Below are positions 7,066 through 16,472 of a DNA stretch of 36,317 nt, piece by piece. The translations under genes and the position numbers were made by a program. The stretch spans positions 1 to 36,317 of the forward strand of contig URBG01000014.1 in assembly GCA_900546055.1 (NCBI GenBank), read 5' to 3'. The DNA is from an uncultured Mycoplasmatota bacterium. Lineage in GTDB: Bacteria > Bacillota_I > Bacilli_A > RF39 > UBA660. The notes under the pieces are model-generated. The model was not told where the DNA came from and made no database searches. It saw only the letters and a program-made list of their open reading frames with translations. Each line of letters opens with the position of its first letter. Within the stretch, counting starts at the first letter, position 1.

Positions 7066-7096
7066 ATCATAACACTCTACTACTATAGAGAGTCAA
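7066..7096 (-). promoter_or_regulatory. MerR-type promoter with 19-bp spacer and operator dyad
   Basis: TTGACT (7096-7091), a 19-base spacer and TATGAT (7071-7066). The spacer contains the inverted repeat CTCTA-N6-TAGAG (7090-7075). Overlong spacers with a central dyad are the hallmark of promoters activated by MerR-family DNA distortion. The transcript would start close to the ribosome binding site of the merR gene. Confidence 0.85.
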
Positions 7097-7116
7097 TACA
7101 AATTATAAAAATTATG

Positions 7117-7992
7117 TTATTTTAGCATTTTATTTACTTTATCAATAAGTGCATTAATAACCACCACATCTTCAAGTTTATTAATCGAAAAAGTTTTTGA
7201 ACCTGCATAGTTTAGAGAAGCACCACAATGATATATTGATTTTCCATCTAAAATAATATATCTATCATGAAAAACGCTACTATAAATAACACTTAAATTA
7301 TGGTATTGTTTATTATATTTATCAATATCAATTGATTTTAGTATACCACTATTCTTAGTTATTAAAAATACTTTAACACTAAGTTTTGATATCATGTCTA
7401 GAACATTTTTATCTGCGTAACTATCAATTATTATCACCTCTTTAAAAGCATTGTTTAAAATATCAATTATTTTTGAATAAGCGTCATATATCTGCCCTTC
7501 AAAATATATTTCTTCAGTAAAACCTTTACTTTCAAACTGTTGAAAAGTATCCTTAAGCGCCTTTATATCTTGGTCATGCTCTAAAACTAAATTATTTATA
7601 TATTTTTGTTCTATTAAATTATTTGAAATATATTTCCTCATAGAAACAAAAGCATCCATAATCATAATACTAATACATACGGCAGTTTTAGACTTTAAAA
7701 CTGTTGCAAGCATGGCGACACCTTATTCAGTAAAAACTCGTGGATTCTTATATTTACCACCTCTAGTTTCAATTTTTTGGTCGAAAATTTCGACCAAAAG
7801 AGTTTTACTTTCTTCATCAGTTAACCGCCATGAAAATCTATCTGGAAACTTATTCCTATTGTTTTTAACCGCTTCATTTATTCTTTTAGTCTCAATTAAA
7901 TAAAGTTTAGCTAAATCGCTATCCAACATTACTTGTTTTCCTCTTATCTCATATATCATGCTTTCTATTTTGCCATCAACAATTTGCATCAT
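7117..7992 (-). pseudogene. ORF6N-domain protein gene interrupted by an in-frame TAA
   Basis: The N-terminal half is an ORF6N DNA-binding domain of phage/accessory origin (MIYEIRGKQVMLDSDLAKLY, FPDRFSWRLTDEE, GGKYKNPRVFTE). At 7723-7725 a TAA stop replaces what in relatives is normally the Gln codon of TEQGVAMLAT; the same frame continues GVAMLATVLKSKTA and reads to 7117. The C-terminal half has a coiled coil and a PLD-like segment (HDRYIILDGKSIYHCGASLNYAG) common in this architecture. One base change (CAA to TAA) explains the break. Start is set at ATG 7992, after AGAGGTGAT, not the upstream TTG. Suppression or a sequencing error are alternatives. Likely a remnant of an accessory element. 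Confidence 0.82.
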
Positions 7993-8041
7993 ATCACCTC
8001 TACTATAATCATACCCTACCAAACAAAAATCTCCTTCTTAC

Positions 8042-8076
8042 AAAATAAAAGAACCAATGGTTAATCCATTAGTTCT
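8042..8076 (-). terminator. Intrinsic terminator of rpoBC
   Basis: A 12-bp stem (8049-8060 with 8065-8076, one G-U pair, ATTA loop) is followed by a T-rich run on the minus strand. The rpoC stop codon (8061-8063) lies in the hairpin loop. Confidence 0.85.
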
Positions 8077-11000
8077 TGTTCTAAAGCCTCTAGAGGTTCA
8101 TCTCTTAAAAGCTCATTTTCTAAACTGTAATCTACTTCACGATATTGTTTCGCACCTGTACCAGCAGGAATTAATTTACCAATGATAACATTTTCTTTTA
8201 ATCCATTTAAGTAATCAACTTTTCCATGAACAGCTGCATCAGTTAAGATACGTGTTGTTTCTTGGAATGAAGCTGCTGACAAGAACGAATCAGTCTCAAG
8301 TGAAGCCTTAGTGATACCAAGTAATACTGGTTTACCAGTAGATGGTCTCTTACCTTCTAAAATTAAGCGTTTATTTTCATCAGTGAAATGATTAATATCC
8401 ACCATTGTACCTGGTAAGAATAATGAATCACCTGAATCGATAATCTTAATTTTTGAAATCATACGTTTCGCAATAACTTCAACGTGCTTATCACTAACCT
8501 CAACACCTTGAGAACGATAAACTCTTTGAATTTCAAATAGAATATATTGTTGAACCGTAATTGGATCAGTAACCACTAATAATTCTTTAGGATTAACTGC
8601 TCCCTTAGTAAGCTTTTCACCAGCTTTAACTTCTTGACCAATTTCACAAGTAACATCAACACCATAGTTAGTAGAATGTTCTCTTGTTTCAACATCATTT
8701 TTAACATAGATTTTAAAGTGTCCACCTTCATCAACAATCTTAGTAACTACACCATTGATTTCAGAAATAGTTGCTTTACCTTTCGGATTACGTGCTTCGA
8801 AGATTTCTTGAACACGAGGAAGACCTTGTGTAATATCTTCTCCACCAGCAACTCCACCAGTATTGAAGTTTTTCATGGTAAGTTGGGTACCAGGTTCACC
8901 AATTGATTGAGCAGCCATAATACCAACAGCTTCCCCAATTTCAACTTCAAATCCCGTAGCTAAATTACGACCATAACATTTTTTACAAACACCATGTTCA
9001 GTTCGACAAGTAAGAATACTTCTAATTGGAACTTTAGTAATTCCGGCCTTAACAATTTTTTCAGCAATTGCTTCAGTAATATAAGTATCTTTCTCATACA
9101 TAACTTCTTTAGTTTCTGGATGAACAATTTTCTTATTTGTATATCTACCAGTAATACGCTCTTCTAAAGATTCAATTAACGTACCATCTGTATTTAAAAT
9201 CTTTTCAACAACTACGCCTTGGTCAGTTCCACAATCGTCTTCTTTAACAATAACGTCTTGTACTACATCAACCAAACGACGAGTTAAATATCCAGCATCC
9301 GCTGTCTTAAGGGCCGTATCAACTGCTCCTTTACGAGTACCATGGGTAGATGTAAAGAACTCAGATACTGTCACACCTTCACTGAATGATGAAAGGATAG
9401 GAATTTCAACATAGTCACCAGTTGGCTTGTTCATGATACCACGCATACCAGCTAATTGACCATATTCTTTAATAGATCCACGGGCCTTAGAATCAATCAT
9501 CATACTGATTGAAGCCTCAGGATTATTCTTAAGCCAATTTTCCAAATCATCGTATACATCGTCTTTAGCTTTAAACCAAGTGTCGATAACACGATCATAT
9601 CTTTCCTTATCAGTTATTAAACCACGTTTAAATTGTTTATTAATTGCGTCAACTTTCGCTTGCGCTTTTTCTACAACTTCCGGTTTAACTTTACTTTCCT
9701 CAACATCGGCAATTGAGAAACTAATACCAGATAAAGTTGAATATTTAAATCCTAAATCCTTAATCGCATCAAGCATCACTGAAGTTTCAGTTGTTTGATA
9801 TCTCTTATAGATTTGAGCAATTAAGTTACCTAAAGCGCTCTTGTTTAAAGCCTTAGTTACTGGCATATTCTTAATTTCTTCTGGAATGTTTTTACCTTTG
9901 TCGATAAAGTATTTAGCAGGTGTTACATTTTTAACATTCTCATCACTTCCATCATTAACATATTGGAAAGTATCTGGGAAAACATCATTAAAGATTAATT
10001 TACCAGGTGTTGTCACTAAATACTTATCCATGTATTTATCTGGGAAGATTTTATGTTTAAATGAGCTTACACGTAAAGCAATACGTGTATGAAGTGTAAT
10101 TTCACCTCTTTGGTAAGCCATAATTGCATCATTACTGTTTTTAAAGACTCTACCTTCGCCTTCTTCTCCTGCTTTTTCTAAAGTTAAATAATAGTTACCA
10201 AGTACCATATCTTGTGAAGGAGTTGTAATAGGTGCCCCGTTCTTAGGTGACAAGATATTATTAGCACCAAGCATCAATATTCTTGCTTCTGCTTGTGCTT
10301 CTTCACTAATTGGGACGTGAACTGCCATTTGGTCTCCATCGAAGTCCGCATTAAATGCTGTACACACAAGTGGATGAAGTCTAATAGCCTTACCATCGAT
10401 TAACTTTGGCTCAAATGCTTGAATACCAAGTCTATGTAAGGTTGGTGCACGGTTAAGTAGAACTGGATGTTCTTTGATTTTTTCCTCAACAATATCCCAT
10501 ACTCTTTCATCCTGATTTTCAATCATTCTTTTAGCTGCTTTAATGTTACTAGCAATCTCTTTTGTTACTAGTCCATTAATAACGTGTGGTTTAAATAATT
10601 CTAAAGCCATCTCTTTTGGAATACCGCATTCGTACATCTTAAGTGATGGACCAACAACGATAACTGAACGCGCTGAATAGTCAACACGCTTACCAAGTAA
10701 GTTTTGACGGAAACGACCTTGTTTACCTTTAAGCATACTTGATAAAGATTTTAATGGCCTATTACCTGGACCGGTAATATTTTTACCACGACGTCCATTA
10801 TCAAATAACGCATCAACAGCTTCTTGAAGCATACGTTTTTCATTTTGAATAATGATTGATGGTGCGTTCAAATCAATTAATTTTTTAAGACGATTATTAC
10901 GATTAATAACACGACGATATAAATCATTTAAATCTGAAGTTGCAAAACGTCCACCATCTAGTTGAATCATCGGACGAAGTTCAGGTGGAATAACTGGAAG

Positions 11001-11696
11001 TGCATCTAAAATCATCCACTCTGGCTTATTACCTGATTCTAAGAAAGCATCTAACACATCTAATCTTTTAATTAAACGAATACGTTTTTGACTAGTTGAA
11101 TCTTTGATACCATCGATATCTTTTTTTATTTCTTCAACTTCTTTAGCTAGGTCTACTTGCTTTAAAAGCTCTTTAATAGCTTCCGCACCCATTCCTACTC
11201 TAAAAGTTGTTCCATATTTTTCCATATAAGCACGATATTCTTTATCACTTATAGTTTGCTTTTTCTCAAGTGGTGTTTCACCCGGATCTAAAACAACATA
11301 AGAAACAAAGTAAAGTACTTCTTCAAGTTCTCTAGGTGACATATCAAGTACAAGTCCCATACGTGAAGGAACACCTTTAAAGAACCAAATGTGAGACACT
11401 GGAGTAGCAAGCTCAATATGTCCCATACGTTCACGACGTACTTTCGCACGAGTTACCTCTACTCCACATCTATCACAAATAATATTTTTATATCTTAATC
11501 TTTTATATTTTCCGCAGGCACATTCGAAATCCTTAGTTGGACCGAATATTTTTTCGCAGAAAAGGCCATCACGTTCTGGTTTCAAGGTACGGTAGTTCAT
11601 AGTTTCCGCTTTTTTAACCTCTCCGTAAGACCAAGAACGGATTTTTTCTGGTGAGGCAATGGCAATTCTTAAACCTTCAAAACTATTTGCGTCCAT
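8061..11696 (-). CDS. rpoC: DNA-directed RNA polymerase subunit beta'
   Basis: A 1211-residue beta' subunit. The N-terminal zinc site (CACG-x11-ICDRC, residues about 58-78), the lid/rudder RNNRLKKLIDLNAPS and GRRGKNITGPGNRPLKSLS regions, the catalytic NADFDGDQMAVH loop with its three Asp, the bridge-helix/trigger-loop region (GTRKGAVDTALKTADAGYLTRRL), and the second zinc site CRTEHGVCKKCYGRN are all present. Length is near that of Bacillus RpoC. Its ATG overlaps the rpoB stop by one base (TAATG at 11696), giving coupled translation. Unlike in Bacillus, the genes downstream are not the rpsL/rpsG ribosomal operon but a terminator and an accessory region. Confidence 0.99.
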   Translation of the reverse strand: MDANSFEGLRIAIASPEKIRSWSYGEVKKAETMNYRTLKPERDGLFCEKIFGPTKDFECACGKYKRLRYKNIICDRCGVEVTRAKVRRERMGHIELATPVSHIWFFKGVPSRMGLVLDMSPRELEEVLYFVSYVVLDPGETPLEKKQTISDKEYRAYMEKYGTTFRVGMGAEAIKELLKQVDLAKEVEEIKKDIDGIKDSTSQKRIRLIKRLDVLDAFLESGNKPEWMILDALPVIPPELRPMIQLDGGRFATSDLNDLYRRVINRNNRLKKLIDLNAPSIIIQNEKRMLQEAVDALFDNGRRGKNITGPGNRPLKSLSSMLKGKQGRFRQNLLGKRVDYSARSVIVVGPSLKMYECGIPKEMALELFKPHVINGLVTKEIASNIKAAKRMIENQDERVWDIVEEKIKEHPVLLNRAPTLHRLGIQAFEPKLIDGKAIRLHPLVCTAFNADFDGDQMAVHVPISEEAQAEARILMLGANNILSPKNGAPITTPSQDMVLGNYYLTLEKAGEEGEGRVFKNSNDAIMAYQRGEITLHTRIALRVSSFKHKIFPDKYMDKYLVTTPGKLIFNDVFPDTFQYVNDGSDENVKNVTPAKYFIDKGKNIPEEIKNMPVTKALNKSALGNLIAQIYKRYQTTETSVMLDAIKDLGFKYSTLSGISFSIADVEESKVKPEVVEKAQAKVDAINKQFKRGLITDKERYDRVIDTWFKAKDDVYDDLENWLKNNPEASISMMIDSKARGSIKEYGQLAGMRGIMNKPTGDYVEIPILSSFSEGVTVSEFFTSTHGTRKGAVDTALKTADAGYLTRRLVDVVQDVIVKEDDCGTDQGVVVEKILNTDGTLIESLEERITGRYTNKKIVHPETKEVMYEKDTYITEAIAEKIVKAGITKVPIRSILTCRTEHGVCKKCYGRNLATGFEVEIGEAVGIMAAQSIGEPGTQLTMKNFNTGGVAGGEDITQGLPRVQEIFEARNPKGKATISEINGVVTKIVDEGGHFKIYVKNDVETREHSTNYGVDVTCEIGQEVKAGEKLTKGAVNPKELLVVTDPITVQQYILFEIQRVYRSQGVEVSDKHVEVIAKRMISKIKIIDSGDSLFLPGTMVDINHFTDENKRLILEGKRPSTGKPVLLGITKASLETDSFLSAASFQETTRILTDAAVHGKVDYLNGLKENVIIGKLIPAGTGAKQYREVDYSLENELLRDEPLEALEQELMD

Positions 11697-14600
11697 TATT
11701 TCTCATCCCCTTCCAGAATATCTTCTTCAGTTTCCTCTGAAGCCTCTAATTCATCAGCGAATATTTCTTCTTCTGACTCTTCATCTTCTAAATCATCTTC
11801 ACCATCTAATTCTTCAGATAATGCATTATCTACAGGCTGCGCACTTTCTTTAGACTTCAAAATTTCGCTTTCTAAATCAGATTCTACAACATAGCTATCT
11901 TTTTCAGCTTCCTCTAATTCTTTAAGTTCAACAAATTCTCCGTCCTCATTAAGAACTGTAATGTCTAAACCTAAAGCTTGGAATTCTTTAATAACAACTC
12001 TAAATGATTCTGGTACACCTGATTTAGGTAATTCTTCACCCTTAACCAATGCTTCATATACCTTAACCCTACCAGTAACATCATCCGATTTAATAGTCAT
12101 CATTTCTTGTAAGATGTTAGCAGCTCCATAAGCATATAAAGCCCAAACTTCCATCTCACCAAAACGTTGTCCACCAAATTGTGCTTTACCACCAAGTGGT
12201 TGTTGTGTAACTAATGAGTAAGGTCCTGTTGAACGCGCATGTAACTTATCGTCAACCATGTGGTCAAGTTTAACCATATACATAACTCCAACAGCTATAC
12301 GATGATCAAAAGGAATTCCGGTACGACCATCATATAAAGTCATTTTACCGTCAGTTGGTAAATTAGCTTCATCTAAAGCATCGATAATTTCTTTACGTGT
12401 TGCACCATCAAATACTGGCGTTGCTACATGAACATTAAGTCCTTTAGCTGCCATACCTAAGTGTAACTCTAAGATTTGTCCGATATTCATACGTGATGGA
12501 ACTCCAAGTGGGTTAAGTAAAACATCAACCGTACGTCCATCTTCCATATAAGGCATATCTTCCTCTGGTAACACTAATGAAATAACACCTTTGTTACCAT
12601 GACGTCCTGCCATCTTATCTCCAACAGAAATCTTACGTTTTTGAACGATATAAACTCTAATTTTCTTACTAACACCAGCAGGTAATTCATCACCATTCTC
12701 CTTAGTTAAAATTTGAATGTCATGAACAATACCGCCACCACCGTGTTGAACTCTTAAAGATGTATCTCTAACTTCACGAGTTTTCTCACCAAAAATCGCA
12801 TGTAATAATTTTTCTTCTGAAGTAAGTTCAGCCATACCTTTTGGTGTAACTTTACCTACTAAAATATCATCGTCTTTTACTTCCGTACCAATACGAATAA
12901 TACCATTCTCATCTAAATTCTTACGAGCCTCTTCACTAACGTTTGGAATATCGCGAGTAAACTCTTCTGCACCAAGTTTTGTATCACGACATTCAATTTC
13001 ATAGTCTTTAATATGAATTGAAGTATATGCATCATCCTTAACTAATCTTTCATTAAGAACAACCGCATCCTCATAATTGTATCCATCGAAGTTTACAAAA
13101 GCTACTGTAACATTCTTACCTAAAGCAAGTTCTCCTTGATCCGTACTTGGACCATCGGCAATAACCATACCCTTAGTAATTTTGTCACCTTTAGTAACAA
13201 TTGGAATTTGATGATAACAAGTACCCATATTACTCATTTCGAAACCATCTAAATAATAAGTATCAGTTCCTTTAGCAGTTTTAACGATAATTTTACAAGC
13301 ATCAACATAATCTACTACGCCATCAGCTTTAGCTAAAATAACTGCACCTGAATCACGAGCGGCAATTGCCTCAATACCAGTACCAACTAAAGGTGCTTCA
13401 GCTTTTAATAATGGAATTGCTTGACGTTGCATGTTTGCTCCCATTAAGGCACGTTTTCCATCGTCGTGCTCAAGGAATGGAATACCACTAGTCGTAATTG
13501 AAATTACTTGTTGTGGACTAACATCCATATAATCGATTTGATCTTTTGAAACCATCATTGTATCGGTGTGATAACGTACAGTTTCACGATCGTTAAGAAT
13601 ATTGCCTTTCTCATCAACTTTAATTGTTGCTGGCGCAATATAATAATCTAATTCTTCATCAGCTGTCATATAATGAATTTCGTCAGTTAATTTACTATTT
13701 TCTACCTTACGATAAGGTGTCATAATAAATCCATATTCATTAACCTTCGCATAACTTGCAAGTGAAGTTATAAGTCCAATATTTGGTCCTTCTGGAGATT
13801 CAACTGGACATAATCTACCATAATGTGATGGATTAACGTCACGAACTTCCATTCCGGCTCTATCACGAGAAAGTCCACCTGGTCCCAAAGAAGAAAGTCT
13901 TCTCTTGTTAGTAAGCTCTGCAATTGGATTAATTTGATCCATGAATTGTGAAAGTTGTGAACTTCCAAAGAATTCTTTAATAGCCGCTGTAAGTGGACGA
14001 ATATTAATTAAGCTTTTTGGTGTAACTTCATTAATATCTTGTGTACTCATACGGTCTCTAATCATTCTCTCAATTCTACCAATACCAGTTCTGAATTGAT
14101 TTTGTAAAAGTTCTCCAACTTGACGAACACGTCTGTTTGATAAATGGTCAATTTCATCAAAGTTTCCAATACCGTCTAATAAATTCAAATAGTAAGATAC
14201 TGAAGCATAAATATCAGAAATTGTTAAACGTTTAATATCAGTATTTTGATCATTACCAATAATTCTAACAACTTTGTCTTTATCATTTTTTGAATAAACT
14301 TTAATTACTTGAACTTCATTATAAGTATCCAAATCAGAATTAATTAAAACTTCTCTTCTACCATAGCCAGCTTGAAGAATAGGTTTTAAAGTTTCTAATA
14401 ATTCTTTAGTAACTACATCTCCATCTTTAGCAATAATTTTATTACCATCTTTAATATTTTCAGCTAATGTGCAACCTAATAAACGGTCAACCACACTTAA
14501 CTTTTTATTAAATTTATAACGTCCAACTTTCGCTAAATCATAACGAAAAGCATCAAAGAATTTTGTGATTAATTGATTCTTCGCACTTTCTAAAGTTGAA

Positions 14601-15337
14601 GGTTCACCAGGACGTAATTTAGAATGGATATCAATTAATGCTTCATCAGTATTTTTATTAGTGTCTTTTTCGATTGTTTTAATAACATAATCATCTTCAC
14701 CAAATAAATCTACGATATCAGCATCGCTAGATAGGCCAACCGCTCTAAGTAAAGTTGTAATTGGCACCTTACGAGTACGGTCAATTCTTACATAAATTAC
14801 ATCACGAGCATCAGTTTCATATTCAAGCCAAGTTCCTTTATTTGGAATAACTTGCGCTCCAACTGTAACCTTACCATTTTTCTTGTCTACTTCCTTACCA
14901 AAATAAACAGATGGTGATCTAACTAATTGAGATACGATTACTCTTTCAGCTCCATTGACAATAAATGATCCACTTTCGGTCATAATTGGCATGTCACCTA
15001 AATAAATTTCTTGTTCTTTAACTTCACCAGTTTCCACATTAAAAAGTCTAGCTTCAACTTTAAGTGGTGCGGCATAAGTTGCGTCTCTTTCCTTACACTG
15101 TTTAATTGTATATCTTGGTTCCTCAAAAGAGTATTCACCAAATTCTAACGACAAATTACCAGTGAAACTCTCCACTGGAAAAATATCATCAAAAACTTCT
15201 TGAATACCTTCGGTTAAAAACCACTCATATGATGTTTTTTGGATGTCTAACAAATTTGTAAGTTCAATTGCATTTTTTGTTTTTGCGTAGTTTCTTCTTT
15301 CACGCTTGTCATTGATTTTTTGTATTGTATAAGCCAA
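11696..15337 (-). CDS. rpoB: DNA-directed RNA polymerase subunit beta
   Basis: A 1213-residue beta subunit, complete from the N-terminal YTIQKINDKRERRNYAKTKN through the catalytic core (GDKMAGRHGNKGVIS, QPLGGKAQFGGQRFGEMEVWALYAYGAA). The rifampicin pocket reads SSQLSQFMDQINPIAELTNKRRLSSLGPGG: Asp516 and Ser531 (E. coli numbering) are kept but His526 is Asn (codon 13907-13909), predicting intrinsic rifampicin resistance. A long acidic tail (about 50 residues after the usual end, rich in Glu/Asp) extends the C-terminus. The start is TTG at 15337 after GGGGTG. It has its own consensus promoter and is followed without gap by rpoC. Confidence 0.99.
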   Translation of the reverse strand: MAYTIQKINDKRERRNYAKTKNAIELTNLLDIQKTSYEWFLTEGIQEVFDDIFPVESFTGNLSLEFGEYSFEEPRYTIKQCKERDATYAAPLKVEARLFNVETGEVKEQEIYLGDMPIMTESGSFIVNGAERVIVSQLVRSPSVYFGKEVDKKNGKVTVGAQVIPNKGTWLEYETDARDVIYVRIDRTRKVPITTLLRAVGLSSDADIVDLFGEDDYVIKTIEKDTNKNTDEALIDIHSKLRPGEPSTLESAKNQLITKFFDAFRYDLAKVGRYKFNKKLSVVDRLLGCTLAENIKDGNKIIAKDGDVVTKELLETLKPILQAGYGRREVLINSDLDTYNEVQVIKVYSKNDKDKVVRIIGNDQNTDIKRLTISDIYASVSYYLNLLDGIGNFDEIDHLSNRRVRQVGELLQNQFRTGIGRIERMIRDRMSTQDINEVTPKSLINIRPLTAAIKEFFGSSQLSQFMDQINPIAELTNKRRLSSLGPGGLSRDRAGMEVRDVNPSHYGRLCPVESPEGPNIGLITSLASYAKVNEYGFIMTPYRKVENSKLTDEIHYMTADEELDYYIAPATIKVDEKGNILNDRETVRYHTDTMMVSKDQIDYMDVSPQQVISITTSGIPFLEHDDGKRALMGANMQRQAIPLLKAEAPLVGTGIEAIAARDSGAVILAKADGVVDYVDACKIIVKTAKGTDTYYLDGFEMSNMGTCYHQIPIVTKGDKITKGMVIADGPSTDQGELALGKNVTVAFVNFDGYNYEDAVVLNERLVKDDAYTSIHIKDYEIECRDTKLGAEEFTRDIPNVSEEARKNLDENGIIRIGTEVKDDDILVGKVTPKGMAELTSEEKLLHAIFGEKTREVRDTSLRVQHGGGGIVHDIQILTKENGDELPAGVSKKIRVYIVQKRKISVGDKMAGRHGNKGVISLVLPEEDMPYMEDGRTVDVLLNPLGVPSRMNIGQILELHLGMAAKGLNVHVATPVFDGATRKEIIDALDEANLPTDGKMTLYDGRTGIPFDHRIAVGVMYMVKLDHMVDDKLHARSTGPYSLVTQQPLGGKAQFGGQRFGEMEVWALYAYGAANILQEMMTIKSDDVTGRVKVYEALVKGEELPKSGVPESFRVVIKEFQALGLDITVLNEDGEFVELKELEEAEKDSYVVESDLESEILKSKESAQPVDNALSEELDGEDDLEDEESEEEIFADELEASEETEEDILEGDEK

Positions 15338-15408
15338 TATTTCACCCCTATAAACTAGTTTTTTGGATTTTTCATATACCGAAGAAAAGTATACGTCGCC
15401 AATTTATA

Positions 15409-15437
15409 ATTATAAATACTTTTAAGCAAATTGTCAA
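15409..15437 (-). promoter_or_regulatory. Perfect consensus SigA promoter of rpoBC
   Basis: TTGACA (15437-15432), 17-base spacer, TATAAT (15414-15409): an exact consensus match, overlapping the end of the methyltransferase gene. The roughly 65-base leader before the rpoB start contains a short hairpin (CGTATAC paired with GTATATG). Confidence 0.93.
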
Positions 15438-16018
15438 CGTTTTTTAGCCTTAATTACATAAAAACCCTTATTTTTTTCTACTACCTCGGTTTCATACTTT
15501 AAAGTAAGGTCCCTTACTAATGATTTGGCCCCTTGGTCTTTATTGACTACTAACCACAGTTCTCCTTCAGGTTTTAAATAGTCATAAGCCCCCATTAAAA
15601 TCTCATAGAGTATCTTTTTGCCCACTCTTATTGGTGGGTTAGTTATAATAAAATCGTATGTTTTTAAAACACCACTATAAATATTGCTTTTAAAAACATT
15701 TACTGTGACATTGTTTTCAATCGCATTTCGCCCAGCTAAACTTAAACTGCGTTCATTCACGTCGATCATATCAACATAAGCATCAGTATTCTTTGCTATG
15801 TAAATACCGATTGGCCCATAGCCACATCCAAAATCTAAAACATCGCCTTGAATTCTTTCGATGTCTAAATTTTCTAAAAGCGTTCTCGTCCCAAAGTCCA
15901 GAGCCCTTTTAGAAAACACCCCATTATCGACATAAAAAGAATATGTATCGTTTCCGATTTTTGTTTTAATTATTTTTTCTTCACTTTTAACATAATCATT
16001 TGTAAAATAATGAGACAT
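15434..16018 (-). CDS. RsmC-like class I SAM-dependent methyltransferase (YbxB type)
   Basis: A 194-residue small methyltransferase (MTS fold). The SAM motif I is VLDFGCGYGPIGI, an acidic motif follows in YVDMIDVNERSL, and the catalytic motif is ITNPPIRVGK (NPPI), typical of enzymes methylating the exocyclic amine of guanine in rRNA. The close family is RsmC/YbxB; the Bacillus ybxB gene lies at exactly this place between rplL and rpoB. The E. coli relative methylates G1207 of 16S rRNA; the substrate here is inferred. Only the catalytic half of the duplicated E. coli RsmC is present, as usual in Bacillota. ATG 16018 follows AAAAGGAGA. Confidence 0.9.
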   Translation of the reverse strand: MSHYFTNDYVKSEEKIIKTKIGNDTYSFYVDNGVFSKRALDFGTRTLLENLDIERIQGDVLDFGCGYGPIGIYIAKNTDAYVDMIDVNERSLSLAGRNAIENNVTVNVFKSNIYSGVLKTYDFIITNPPIRVGKKILYEILMGAYDYLKPEGELWLVVNKDQGAKSLVRDLTLKYETEVVEKNKGFYVIKAKKR

Positions 16019-16043
16019 TTTTTCTCCTTTTAATAAACGGCTA

Positions 16044-16073
16044 AAGCCCGCACTTATTTCTAAATGCAGGCTT
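16044..16073 (-). terminator. Hairpin between rplL and the methyltransferase gene, partial terminator
   Basis: A 9-bp stem (AAGCCTGCA with TGCGGGCTT, one G-U pair) lies just after rplL. A T run is nearly absent, so it probably acts as an attenuator or processing site separating abundant ribosomal-protein mRNA from the downstream gene. Confidence 0.5.
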
Positions 16074-16092
16074 ACCCCTTATTTTTATTTAA

Positions 16093-16458
16093 TTATTGTA
16101 ATTCAACAGTAGCGCCAGCTTCTTCGAATTTAGCTTTTAATTCATTAGCTTCATCAACACTAACGTTTTCTTTGATGTTTCCACCATTGTCAGCTAAATC
16201 TTTAGCTTCTTTAAGTCCTAAACCAGTGATGTCACGAACTAATTTGATAACTGGAATTTTGTTTCCACCAGCACTTGTAAGTACTACGTTAACTGTGCTT
16301 GGTCCAGTAGCTTCTTCGGCAGCAGGTGCAGCAGCAACAGCTACAGCACTTGGATCAACACCAAATTCCTCCTTCATTGCATCTACTAATTCTTTAACTT
16401 CAAGAATAGTCATTTCTTTTAATCCACTGATAAATTCATCTTTTGTAAATTTTGCCAT
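16093..16458 (-). CDS. rplL: 50S ribosomal protein L7/L12
   Basis: A 121-residue L7/L12 stalk protein: N-terminal dimerisation helices (FTKDEFISGLKEMTILEVKELVDAMKEEFG), an Ala-rich hinge (AVAVAAAPAAEEA), and the conserved C-terminal factor-binding domain (KIPVIKLVRDITGLGLKEAKDLADNG). It recruits translation GTPases. The gene follows rplJ by 14 bases and shares its promoter and L10-responsive leader. Confidence 0.99.
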   Translation of the reverse strand: MAKFTKDEFISGLKEMTILEVKELVDAMKEEFGVDPSAVAVAAAPAAEEATGPSTVNVVLTSAGGNKIPVIKLVRDITGLGLKEAKDLADNGGNIKENVSVDEANELKAKFEEAGATVELQ

Positions 16459-16472
16459 TATTTTTCTCCTCC

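Noticed and set aside
8061..15337. Possible use of TGA as tryptophan (Mollicute code)
   Set aside because: Trp in rpoB/rpoC is encoded by TGG, and TGA ends the VirD4-like gene followed at once by TAG, so the standard code is used.
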